Part shown: positions 56,524-64,000 of the stretch, in pieces
Numbering within the stretch: position 1 is the stretch's first letter
Layout of the letters: each line of letters opens with the position of its first letter
Assembly (NCBI GenBank): GCA_036268485.1
Contig: DATAUC010000077.1
Span: forward strand, 62,001 to 126,000
Direction of reading: 5' to 3'
From: Bog-473 sp036268485
GTDB taxonomy: Bacteria; Actinomycetota; Acidimicrobiia; Acidimicrobiales; RAAP-2
DNA: 64,000 nt
Position numbers and translations under genes: made by a program
Notes under the pieces: model-generated
Told to the model about the DNA's origin: nothing
What the model saw: the letters and a program-made list of their open reading frames with translations, nothing else
Databases searched by the model: none

Positions 56524-58250
56524 CCCAAGCCGCTCCCACCAACAATGGCAGTGTCCGGTGGCGGGCCGCTCGGATCCGCCTGTTCCGCGGCTACGCCCCC
56601 CTGGTGATCTTTGTGGCGGCCTTCGCCCTCATCACGACGCTCACCCCAACCGTGGCACCGGACAAGGACACCGTGACACTGCGCGAGACCCCCTCCGCCT
56701 CGACCGGAGGTGCCGCCGGCGCGGCGGCCGGTAATGCAGGCACGGCCACAACCGGTGCGACGGCTGGCACCGGCGCGGCCGCCGGCTCGAGCGGCGCGGC
56801 GAGCACCGGAGCCACCAAAACGACAACGGGTACGGCCGCCGCCGCGGCAAGCGGCGGTTGTCCCGGCCAGGCCCTGCAGGTCCCGGCTGATCCGTACTCG
56901 CCACCGTGCGTTGCCTTCTCGGGAAGCAACGGGGGTGGCACCTCGCCCGGCGTGACCGCCAGCACCATCAACATCTCCTACCGGGTCACCGCCGACTTCG
57001 CGAGCTTGCAGTCGTCCTTCGGCAACCTTTCAGCGGCCGCGCCGGCCACCTCGGTGGCCGACCTGGAGCGGACATACCAGGGCATGGTCACGTACTTCAA
57101 CGACCACTACCAGTTCTATGGGCGCAAGCTGAAGCTGACCTTCTTCAACGGTCAGGGCACGTTTGCCAACGAACTGCAGGGTCAGGGACAGGCGCAGGCT
57201 GACGCCGACGCCCTCACTTCGGCCCAGCAAATCGGTGCCTTTGCCGAGCTCGACGGGGATGACGATGTGTATGCCAATGCCCTGGCTCAGCAGAAGGTGG
57301 TCACCGTCGTCGCGGCTGACCTGGCCGACGCGTCCATGACGGCCGATGCCCCCTACCTGTGGAGTCAGATTCCCACCTGCACGCAGTACATCAGTGCGGT
57401 GATGGACTTCGTGGCCAAGCAGCTGGCCAACAAGCCGGCCACCTACGCGGGTGGTTCCCTCAAAGGGCAGCCCCGCAAGTTCGCTCTCATCGCGCCGGAG
57501 AATCCGAATTACCAGATCTGCGCCAACCAAGCCGTGGCCCTGGCCAAGGCGGCCGGCTTCACCATCAATGACGACCTGAACTACGACGTCGATGCCAGCA
57601 CCCTGGCCACCCAGGACGACGAGCTGGTGGCCAAGATGGCCAACGACGGGGACACCTCGGTGATCCTCCTCACCGATGCCCTGTCGCCGCTGCTCCTGTC
57701 GGACCGGGCCGACGAGCAGGGCTACTTTCCCGAATGGATCGAGTCGGGTGTCGCCTCGCTCGACGCCGATGCCAGCGGGCAGGTCTACCAACAGGCCGAG
57801 TGGAACCACGCCTTCGGCGTCAGCTTTCTCGGCCCCACCGTTCCCCTGCAGCAATCGCTGGGCTACGCCGCGTACACCTCGGTGGAGCCCGATCAGCCCG
57901 CCATCTCCCAAGCCAGCAACGCCTTTCAAGCGTTGCAACTTTTGGCCATCGGCATCCAGATGGCCGGACCCGACCTCACCCCGCAGACCTTTGCCAAGGG
58001 CATGTTCGCCTACCCGGGCAGTGCGACGTCGGGTCCCAACTTGAACTTCGGGGCCTGGAAGTTCACACCGGCCAGTTACGCCTCCGGCACGTCCGCGTGG
58101 GCGATCTACTACAACCCGAATGCCCATTCGACGCAGGACGGCCAGACCGGCGCCTACACGGTGGCCTCGCCCGCCTACCCCGTCGGCGGCTTCCCCACGG
58201 GAACACCCGCCTTCCCGGCCGGCTTCCCCTTCGCTCCACCGGCCTCGTGA
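56520..58250 (+). CDS. ABC transporter substrate-binding protein (branched-chain amino acid type), membrane-anchored
   Basis: A 576-residue protein: one N-terminal helix (YAPLVIFVAAFALITTLTP, residues 25-43), an Ala/Gly/Thr-only stretch (about 55-113), then a type I periplasmic-binding domain (NISYRVTADFASLQSSFG, AQQIGAFAELDGDDDVYANALAQQKVVTVVAADL, KFALIAPENPNYQICANQAVALAKAAGFTINDDLNYDVDASTLATQDDELVAKMANDGDTSVILLTDALSPLLL). Family members bind amino acids, amides or other small solutes. The anchor is an N-terminal helix, not a lipobox. It is followed by its own fused transporter gene 37 bp downstream. Confidence 0.85.
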   Translation: MTQAAPTNNGSVRWRAARIRLFRGYAPLVIFVAAFALITTLTPTVAPDKDTVTLRETPSASTGGAAGAAAGNAGTATTGATAGTGAAAGSSGAASTGATKTTTGTAAAAASGGCPGQALQVPADPYSPPCVAFSGSNGGGTSPGVTASTINISYRVTADFASLQSSFGNLSAAAPATSVADLERTYQGMVTYFNDHYQFYGRKLKLTFFNGQGTFANELQGQGQAQADADALTSAQQIGAFAELDGDDDVYANALAQQKVVTVVAADLADASMTADAPYLWSQIPTCTQYISAVMDFVAKQLANKPATYAGGSLKGQPRKFALIAPENPNYQICANQAVALAKAAGFTINDDLNYDVDASTLATQDDELVAKMANDGDTSVILLTDALSPLLLSDRADEQGYFPEWIESGVASLDADASGQVYQQAEWNHAFGVSFLGPTVPLQQSLGYAAYTSVEPDQPAISQASNAFQALQLLAIGIQMAGPDLTPQTFAKGMFAYPGSATSGPNLNFGAWKFTPASYASGTSAWAIYYNPNAHSTQDGQTGAYTVASPAYPVGGFPTGTPAFPAGFPFAPPAS

Positions 58251-58287
58251 GGCTCGCCCACCTTCGTGCCGACACTGAGGTACGGGC

Positions 58288-61200
58288 ATGAGGCGAAGCC
58301 GTAACGGCCTGCTGGCCGTGCTGGCCGCCGTGCTGGTGCTGGTGGTCCTGCCGATCATCGCTCCGGGTCGGGCTCCGCGCGGGCTGTTGCTTCAGGGTGT
58401 TGAGAATGGCGCCGTCAACGGCCTGCTGGCGCTGGGCCTGGTGCTGACCTATCGGGCCAACCGGGTTATCAATTTCTCCTACGGCGCATTGGGGGCATTG
58501 GCCGGTTCGGTCGGTCTGAACCTCTACCTCGGCCAGCATTGGAATTGGTACATGGCGCTGGGCGCCGGTGTCGTGGCGGGGGCCGTGCTCGGCGTACTGA
58601 CCGAGCTCTTGCTCCGCTGGCGCTTCGAGCGGGTGCCGCGCCTGATCGTCATGGTGGCCACCATCGGCTTGGCCCAGGTATTCGGCGGCATTCAGAGCTT
58701 CGTACCGGGGTGGTTGGGTGGTCCCGCCTTCGTGGGTTCGTTCAGCACGCCCCTGTCTCGCCTCCACACCAACATCCGCCCCGTCTTGTTCAACGGCAAC
58801 GACCTGTTGGTGTTCGCCGTGGTGATTGTGGTCCCCCTCGTCCTGGGCTTCTATCTGGCCCGCACCAACAACGGTGTGGCCATCCGCTCCCTGGCCGAGA
58901 ATCCGGACCGGGCCCGTCTGGTGGGCATTCCATGGCGGCGTATTTCAATGCTGGTGTGGATCATCGCCGGCGCGCTGGCCGGCCTCACGGTCATGGTCAA
59001 CTCGCCGTCGCAGGGCGTGGCGCCCTCCTTGGCCGCCGGTCCGACCTTGCTCCTGCCGGCATTGGTGGCGGCGGTGATCGCCAACATGGAGAGTCTCCCC
59101 GTGGCGTTCTGGTCGGGCACCGGCCTGGGCGTCATCAATTCATTGGTCGGCTTCAATATCAAGCAGGAGTCGGTGACCGACGTGGCGCTCCTGGCCTTCG
59201 TCCTGCTGGCCATGCTGGTGCGACGCGGCCGGTCGGGCCGCGGCCGCGAGGAAGGGTCGCAGTGGTTGGCCACCGGGGTGGCCCGACCCATCCCGCCCAT
59301 ACTGCGGCGCTTGCCCGAGGTGCGACTGGCCCGAGTGGTGCTGGGGTTGGCCGTGGCGGCGGTGGCCCTGTTGATTCCCGTACTGGGTGGTCCGGGAACC
59401 ACGCTGGAATACACCATCGCACTGACCTTCGGCCTGCTGGCGGTTTCCTTGGTCGTCCTGTCCGGTTGGGGCGGCACGGTGAGCCTCGGACAGTTCGCGC
59501 TGGCCGGGGCCGGCGGCATTCTGGCTGGTGACCTGATCGAAAAGGCCAACATCGACCTGTTCCAGTGCCTGGCGCTGGCTGCCGTTGGTGGTGCGGTGCT
59601 GGCTGGACTGGTCGGGCTGCCCGCGTTGCGGGCACGGGGTGAGTTTCTCGCTGTCAGCACCCTGGCCTTCGCCGTCTGCGCCAACTCGTTCTTCTTCAAT
59701 CCCACCAACTTCAACAGCCTCATTCCGGGGGACTTCGTCCGTCCGATCCTCTTCGGCCATCTCAACCTGGTCAATGGAAAGTCGCTGTATTACCTCTGCC
59801 TGGCGATATTGGTGGCCGTGGTCCTCTTCGTCATGGGACTGCGCAAGGCTCGGGCCGGACGGGTGCTCCTGGCCGTCCGGGACAATCCCGAAGCAGCCTC
59901 AGCCATGGCCGTACCCACGGTGCGCACCACGCTGGGCGCCTTCATGCTTTCAGGCGCCATCGCCGGCGTCGCCGGCGCGCTGTACGTCACCACGCTTCGT
60001 TCGGTCGGCGCCGGATCCTTTGACCCCAGCCTGAGCCTCCTCGTCTTCTCCATGGCCGTCATTGGCGGCTTGGGTTCGATCTCGGGTGCCCTCGTCGGCG
60101 TCACCCTGGTCGAGATCGCCACCTACGGACTCCCGCAGTACCAGGACCTGATTGCCGGCGCAGGCATGTTGCTCGTGCTGATGATCGTCCCCGGCGGTTT
60201 GGGCCGCATCATGGAGATGGGCCGGGACATCCTGCTGCGCGTGGTGGCTCGGCGACGAGGGCTCGAGGTGGCCACCATTGCGCGGCACGCCACCGTCGAG
60301 ACCCCGGACCCGAGGGCGCCCGCCACCGGTCCCACCCTCGTACCGGCCATGGCCTCAACCGTGGCCGAGCAACCTCTTCTCTCGTGTACGGGCGTCGAAG
60401 CGTCGTACGGCCCGGTCCAGATCCTTTTCGGGATCGACCTCGATGTGCACAAGGGCGAAGTGGTCGCCCTGCTCGGGACGAACGGGGCGGGCAAGTCAAC
60501 CCTGCTGCGAGCCATGAGCGGGTTGCTCGATCTCGGGGCGGGCCAGATCACTCTGGACGACCAACGCATAGACGGCCTCAAACCCGAAGTGACCGCGGGC
60601 CGGGGTATGTCGCTCATGCCGGGCGGTCGAGGGACGTTCCCGGGACTCACGGTGGCGGAGAACCTTCGTCTGTCGGCCTGGCTCATCCGTAAGGATCCCG
60701 CCCGCATCAGTGCGGCCCGGCAGCGCCAGCTTGATCTGTTCCCGGTCTTGGGGACCCGCATGGGCCAACGGGCCAGCGATCTCTCGGGTGGAGAGCAGCA
60801 GATGCTGTCGTTGGCCATGGCCCTGATGATTGAGCCTGAAGTACTGCTCATTGACGAACTCTCCCTCGGCCTGGCTCCCACCATCGTGAGTCAGTTGCTC
60901 GATGTGCTCCGGGATCTGCACGCCAAGGGCACCACCATCGTCCTGGTTGAGCAGTCCATCAACGTTGCGCTCGAAATCGCCGAACGGGCCATCTTCTTGG
61001 AGAAGGGCGAGGTCCGGTTCAGCGGTGCCTCACGCGACCTCCTGGACCGCCCCGACCTCCTGCGTTCCGTCTTCATATCTGGTGCTGCGGAGGAGTCAGC
61101 ACCCGCCATCGTCAGGCCGCGTCCGTCGGTGGCCGCCGCCGAAGACAGCCCGCCTCAATCCGTCCTCTCGTGTCGCGAGGTCAGCAAGCGTTTCGGTGGC

Positions 61201-61971
61201 GTGGTCGCGGCCAACCGCATCACCTTCTCACTGCATGAAGGTGAGATCCTCGGACTGATCGGTCATAACGGGGCCGGCAAGACCACCCTGATGGACATGA
61301 TTTCCGGGTTCACCCGGGTCGACGAGGGGCGCATCATCTTCGAAGGCATGGACATCGGGCTGCTGGCACCCCACGAGCGGGCCGCCATGGGGCTCGGGCG
61401 CACCTTCCAGAACGCCAAGCTGTTTCCCTCGCTCACCGTGGCCGAGACGGTCTCGGTCTCCTACGAGCGCCACCTGGCCTCGCGCGACCTGCTGGCTGCG
61501 GGGCTGAGATTGCCCGCCTCCCTCGACTCCGAAGCCGAGTTGGCGGAGGACGTCATCGCGCTCATTGAGCTCACGGGATTGGAACCGTATGCGGAGAACC
61601 TGGTCGGCGAGCTGTCGACCGGTACGCGCCGCATCGTTGAACTGGCGTGTGTCGTGGCCCAGAAACCGGCCGTGCTGCTGCTCGATGAGCCCACCGGGGG
61701 CGTGGCCCAGCGCGAGACCGAAGCGATGGGACCCCTACTCCTGCGGGTACAGCAGCAGACCGGGTGCTCCATCCTCGTGGTCGAACACGACATGTCGCTC
61801 CTGGCCACCATCTGTGACCGCATGGTGGCGCTGGAGCTCGGTGAGGTCATTGCCGAGGGGCAAACCGACTACGTCCTCAATCACCAGCGGGTCATTGACT
61901 CGTATCTCGGCACCGATGAGTCCACCATCGCCCGATCAGACCTGCGCCCCGCTGTTGTCGCCACGCCATGA
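58288..61971 (+). CDS. Fused ABC importer LivH-LivM-LivF-LivG in one polypeptide
   Basis: One open frame of 1227 residues holds a whole branched-chain-type importer. LivH-like permease: about 1-310 (GAVNGLLALGLVLTYRANRVINFSYGALG). LivM-like permease: about 345-650 (VSLGQFALAGAGGILAG, VRDNPEAASAMAV, VIGGLGSISGALVG). LivF-like ATPase: about 695-930, Walker A GTNGAGKST 730-738, signature LSGGEQ 832-837, Walker B VLLIDE 852-857. LivG-like ATPase: about 958-1210, Walker A GHNGAGKTT 992-1000, signature LSTGTRR 1109-1115 (not LSGGQ), Walker B VLLLDEP 1129-1135, switch His1167. Loose linkers join the parts. It needs only the upstream binding protein to work. Normal systems use four separate proteins. 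Confidence 0.9.
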   Translation: MRRSRNGLLAVLAAVLVLVVLPIIAPGRAPRGLLLQGVENGAVNGLLALGLVLTYRANRVINFSYGALGALAGSVGLNLYLGQHWNWYMALGAGVVAGAVLGVLTELLLRWRFERVPRLIVMVATIGLAQVFGGIQSFVPGWLGGPAFVGSFSTPLSRLHTNIRPVLFNGNDLLVFAVVIVVPLVLGFYLARTNNGVAIRSLAENPDRARLVGIPWRRISMLVWIIAGALAGLTVMVNSPSQGVAPSLAAGPTLLLPALVAAVIANMESLPVAFWSGTGLGVINSLVGFNIKQESVTDVALLAFVLLAMLVRRGRSGRGREEGSQWLATGVARPIPPILRRLPEVRLARVVLGLAVAAVALLIPVLGGPGTTLEYTIALTFGLLAVSLVVLSGWGGTVSLGQFALAGAGGILAGDLIEKANIDLFQCLALAAVGGAVLAGLVGLPALRARGEFLAVSTLAFAVCANSFFFNPTNFNSLIPGDFVRPILFGHLNLVNGKSLYYLCLAILVAVVLFVMGLRKARAGRVLLAVRDNPEAASAMAVPTVRTTLGAFMLSGAIAGVAGALYVTTLRSVGAGSFDPSLSLLVFSMAVIGGLGSISGALVGVTLVEIATYGLPQYQDLIAGAGMLLVLMIVPGGLGRIMEMGRDILLRVVARRRGLEVATIARHATVETPDPRAPATGPTLVPAMASTVAEQPLLSCTGVEASYGPVQILFGIDLDVHKGEVVALLGTNGAGKSTLLRAMSGLLDLGAGQITLDDQRIDGLKPEVTAGRGMSLMPGGRGTFPGLTVAENLRLSAWLIRKDPARISAARQRQLDLFPVLGTRMGQRASDLSGGEQQMLSLAMALMIEPEVLLIDELSLGLAPTIVSQLLDVLRDLHAKGTTIVLVEQSINVALEIAERAIFLEKGEVRFSGASRDLLDRPDLLRSVFISGAAEESAPAIVRPRPSVAAAEDSPPQSVLSCREVSKRFGGVVAANRITFSLHEGEILGLIGHNGAGKTTLMDMISGFTRVDEGRIIFEGMDIGLLAPHERAAMGLGRTFQNAKLFPSLTVAETVSVSYERHLASRDLLAAGLRLPASLDSEAELAEDVIALIELTGLEPYAENLVGELSTGTRRIVELACVVAQKPAVLLLDEPTGGVAQRETEAMGPLLLRVQQQTGCSILVVEHDMSLLATICDRMVALELGEVIAEGQTDYVLNHQRVIDSYLGTDESTIARSDLRPAVVATP

Positions 61972-62022
61972 CCGACTCCTGGTGGAGACGACTCCAACCA
62001 ATTGATGAGAGAGGAACCTGCG

Positions 62023-62421
62023 ATGTATCCATGGTCCGCTGAACCGGGGAAGGTGCGCGAGTTCGCGCTGGCCGTCAAGGCGCAGCCGTCGGCTCACGAA
62101 GGCGCCGAGGCTGTCATCCCACCTACCTTCTTGACCACGGCCCGATTGGTCTGGGAGCCGCGGGAGCAGGACGTCATGCGGGAGCTGCACTTCGACATGG
62201 CGCGCGTGCTGCACGGCGAGGAGGAATACACCTTCTTCGGACCGCCACCGAAGGTGGGGGAGACGCTGGATGTGGAAACCCGCGTTGAGAAGCAGTTCGA
62301 GAAGCCGGGCGGCCGGGGCGGGACGATGCGCTTCGCAGTTGTCGTCAACGAATTCCGCGATGCCGCCGGTGCCGTGGTGGCCCAACAGCGGACAACAGTT
62401 ATTGAGACTGAGGGAGCCTGA
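62023..62421 (+). CDS. FAS1-like/MaoC N-terminal-type dehydratase subunit
   Basis: A 132-residue hot-dog-fold protein: SAEPGKVREFALAVKAQPS, AVIPPTFLTTARLVWEP, LHGEEEYTFFGPPPKVGETLDVETRVEKQFEKPGGRGGTMRFAVVVNEFRDAAGAVVAQQRTTVIE. This is the HadA/FAS1-like dehydratase half that lacks the catalytic residues and pairs with a MaoC-type partner, here encoded four bases downstream. Start ATG 62023 has GAGAGGA upstream; an ATG at 62005 is less likely. The pair should hydrate an enoyl-CoA or dehydrate a 3-hydroxyacyl thioester. Confidence 0.85.
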   Translation: MYPWSAEPGKVREFALAVKAQPSAHEGAEAVIPPTFLTTARLVWEPREQDVMRELHFDMARVLHGEEEYTFFGPPPKVGETLDVETRVEKQFEKPGGRGGTMRFAVVVNEFRDAAGAVVAQQRTTVIETEGA

Positions 62422-62425
62422 CGCC

Positions 62426-62845
62426 ATGAGTACCACCGAGATGACGGTGCCCAGCGTGGGCCAGCAGGCCGAACCGCAGTCGTTCGGACCCATCACGCGC
62501 ACGGACATCGTGCGGTACGCCGGTGCGTCGGGGGACTTCAATCCATTGCATCATGACGACGGCGTGGCGCAGGCCGCCGGATTCCCCAGCGTGTTCTCCA
62601 TCGGCATGTTGCAGGCTGGCTTTCTGGCCACGTTCGCCACCAACTGGCTGGGCACCGAGACCATGCGGCGCTTCCAGGTGCGCTTTCGAGAAATGGTGTG
62701 GCCAGGCGACCTATGCACCTGCAAGGGCGAGGTGACGGCCGTCGAGCCAGATGAAAAGGGCCATCGAGTCACGGTGACGCTCACCTGCACCCGGCAAACC
62801 GGAGATGTGGTGCTGAAGGGCGAAGCGGACTTTCTCCTGGCCTGA
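62426..62845 (+). CDS. MaoC-like dehydratase (catalytic partner)
   Basis: The 139-residue hot-dog protein has the hydratase motif YAGASGDFNPLHHDD, whose Asp and His are the catalytic pair, then GMLQAGFLATFATNWLG and FREMVWPGDLCTCKGEV. It is the active HadB-type half of a heterodimeric (R)-specific enoyl-CoA hydratase/dehydratase, together with the protein encoded upstream. Such pairs serve in steroid or fatty acid breakdown and in mycolate synthesis. AGGGAGCC precedes the ATG. Confidence 0.88.
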   Translation: MSTTEMTVPSVGQQAEPQSFGPITRTDIVRYAGASGDFNPLHHDDGVAQAAGFPSVFSIGMLQAGFLATFATNWLGTETMRRFQVRFREMVWPGDLCTCKGEVTAVEPDEKGHRVTVTLTCTRQTGDVVLKGEADFLLA

Positions 62846-62851
62846 ACAGCG

Positions 62852-62868
62852 TCACCCTTCAAGGGTGA
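62852..62868. terminator. Bidirectional hairpin between convergent genes
   Basis: TCACCCTT-C-AAGGGTGA, a perfect 8-bp inverted repeat after the MaoC stop and across the stop codon of the convergent esterase gene. As RNA it forms a six-pair stem with a five-base loop on either strand; there is no T-run. Confidence 0.5.
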
Positions 62869-64000
62869 ATGGTGACCTCGGTGGTGTACGTCTTCGTTCC
62901 GACTGCCAGCGCACCGGCGGTGTATTGCTGAAATGGATTGGCTGGACCCAGAGGAACGACGAGCGTCAACTGACCCAGGGGGTCCGCCGTGGCCGGCAAG
63001 GTGACGTGGACCGTCGGACTGGCGAAGTCGACGGTGTACTGCTTGCCGGGTTGGAAGAGCGGCGCCGTCCTCACCACGGCGGCTCCACTGCCCGAGAGGG
63101 CAAAGCCGTCCCGGTCGGCGTTGCCCAGCGTGCTGAATTCCTCAGCCGTGCGGTCGATGCCTACCGTCCAGCCGAATTCCGAGTACAGCGGGTTGGCCGT
63201 TGTATAGGTCACCGTCGAAGGACACGCAGGCGGATGGGCGAAGTCGTCCATGATCGTCCCGATGCTCTGCCTGAGGTCCCGAGCCCAATAAGGCCATGAG
63301 TGAGTGCCGGGCCCGTAGTCGTCCCAGTAATTCGGAATGTGCAGCGCGGCCAGGCGGCGATGGAAATACTGATTGTCGAAACTGATCAATCCTTCGATGG
63401 CCGAGCCGCCGGGGTTGGGTACGGTGTCGAGTGGGCCCGGCAATCCGTTGCCGTTGTAAAGCAGGAGGTTCATCCCGCGCAGATTGTTGGCCAACGTGGC
63501 CGGGTCGTGGGCGGCCCAGTTGATCTCATCGGTCACCGGATTCCCGAAGAAGGAGTCGACCGGCACTCGGGTCAGGCCGACCTCGGTGGCATTGATGATC
63601 GCCGTGGCTCCGATCTGCGCCGCCGGGTCGTAGGCGATCTCGGGAGCGCCGGAGAAGGCCAGTGCGGTGACGAACATGTCGGGGAATTGGGCCGCATAGC
63701 TCATGGAGCAGAAGCCACCTTGGGAGAGGCCGGCGATGGCCCGGCCATCCCTCGAGGCAACGGTGCGAAAGTTCTGGTCTACCCAGGGGATCAGTTGGTC
63801 AATGTGGAAGGTTTCCCATTGGGGCTGCCCGTACTTCCCGCCGTTGACGGAATTGGTGCACCAACCCCCGCCGTTGCCGTTGTAGGTGATGTCGGGCATG
63901 ACCACGATGACGGGCAGACCGGCGGTGATCTCCTCGGCGTCACCCGAAGTGGTCCAGTCGGAGGCCTGGCCGCTGGTGCCGTCAAAGAGATAGAGGACGG
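62859..64000 (-). CDS. Antigen 85/esterase D-type alpha/beta hydrolase (cut by right edge)
   Basis: The frame continues beyond the window, so the N-terminus is missing; 380 residues are visible. They contain VLYLFDGTSGQASDW near the edge, PVIVVMPDITYNGNGGGWCTNS, the nucleophile elbow AGLSQGGFCSMSYAAQFP, LSFDNQYFHRRLAALHI and the His in GPGTHSWPYWARDLR. This is the mycolyltransferase/esterase D fold. After residue ~250 comes an extra C-terminal beta-rich domain (STVTYTTANPLYSEFGW... HVTLPATADPLGQLTLVVPLG) of unknown role. Probably exported, but the signal is outside the window. Confidence 0.85.
   Translation of the reverse strand, partial: VLYLFDGTSGQASDWTTSGDAEEITAGLPVIVVMPDITYNGNGGGWCTNSVNGGKYGQPQWETFHIDQLIPWVDQNFRTVASRDGRAIAGLSQGGFCSMSYAAQFPDMFVTALAFSGAPEIAYDPAAQIGATAIINATEVGLTRVPVDSFFGNPVTDEINWAAHDPATLANNLRGMNLLLYNGNGLPGPLDTVPNPGGSAIEGLISFDNQYFHRRLAALHIPNYWDDYGPGTHSWPYWARDLRQSIGTIMDDFAHPPACPSTVTYTTANPLYSEFGWTVGIDRTAEEFSTLGNADRDGFALSGSGAAVVRTAPLFQPGKQYTVDFASPTVHVTLPATADPLGQLTLVVPLGPANPFQQYTAGALAVGTKTYTTEVTIHP

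Noticed and set aside
57030..58358. 442-codon open frame on the minus strand
   Set aside because: Antisense to the substrate-binding protein; Arg/Gly-rich without a recognisable domain or ribosome site.
1..64000. CRISPR arrays, insertion sequences, tRNA or rRNA genes
   Set aside because: I looked for regularly spaced repeats, transposase motifs and RNA gene signatures and saw none.

Overview
This window is dense, high-GC bacterial DNA with short gaps, many 1-13 bp gene overlaps (ATGA, GTGA, TGATG) and frequent GTG starts. The gene content points to an Actinomycetota chromosome: an F420-type luciferase-like oxidoreductase, a DDN-type deazaflavin nitroreductase, Ku, class III CoA-transferases, paired MaoC dehydratases, YtrA-type GntR-ABC genes and many TetR regulators. 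The class Acidimicrobiia is my best guess, but this rests on gene flavour, not on a marker gene. I see no rRNA, tRNA, CRISPR array, insertion sequence or phage gene.

Layout. 1-3.4 kb (minus): an operon for a PoxB-like thiamine-diphosphate enzyme, a small membrane protein, a gluconate-dehydrogenase-subunit-3-like protein and a GMC oxidoreductase cut by the left edge. 3.6-9.3 kb: a GH15 glucan/trehalose hydrolase overlapping a mandelate-racemase-type enzyme, an SDR, small membrane proteins and an F420-type oxidoreductase. 9.5-12.5 kb: a tightly coupled set of an acyl-CoA-dehydrogenase-like protein, PIG-L deacetylase, NodS-like methyltransferase and family 2 glycosyltransferase, which looks like a small biosynthetic pathway. 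12.5-16.2 kb: YihY and AI-2E membrane proteins, Ku and a small unknown. 16.3-21.7 kb: CoA-thioester metabolism (two CaiB-like proteins, an acyl-CoA synthetase, an enoyl-CoA hydratase). 21.6-33.3 kb: a nitrogen/amine island with a GlxBCD (MgsABC)-like glutamate-synthase-type enzyme, a GlnT/GmaS-like glutamine-synthetase homologue, a sarcosine-oxidase-like flavoprotein, an APC permease, a bile-acid-symporter-type transporter, two universal stress proteins and an XRE-cupin regulator. 33.3-38.9 kb: a D-aminoacylase-like amidohydrolase, a TauD-type dioxygenase, a DUF2834 membrane protein, a PYROXD2-like flavoprotein and their probable TetR regulator. 38.9-54.4 kb: mixed enzymes and several regulator-target pairs. 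54.4-62.9 kb: a TetR gene and a transport cassette (membrane-anchored secreted protein, substrate-binding protein, and one 1227-residue polypeptide holding LivH, LivM, LivF and LivG domains), followed by two MaoC-type dehydratases. The right edge cuts an antigen-85-like esterase.

The most interesting signals are (i) a repeated TGTT(TCC)-N5-GG(A/C)AACA operator at three promoters of the amine/nitrogen island, probably read by the island's own XRE-cupin protein; (ii) the complete LivHMFG fusion with an anchored accessory protein; (iii) a TGTCAA-N2-TTGACA operator pair around the TauD/PYROXD2 region; and (iv) two pairs of GGTACC-centred sites flanking a TetR gene, each pair spaced exactly 20 bp. 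All functions are inferred from sequence motifs and context; no searches were run.
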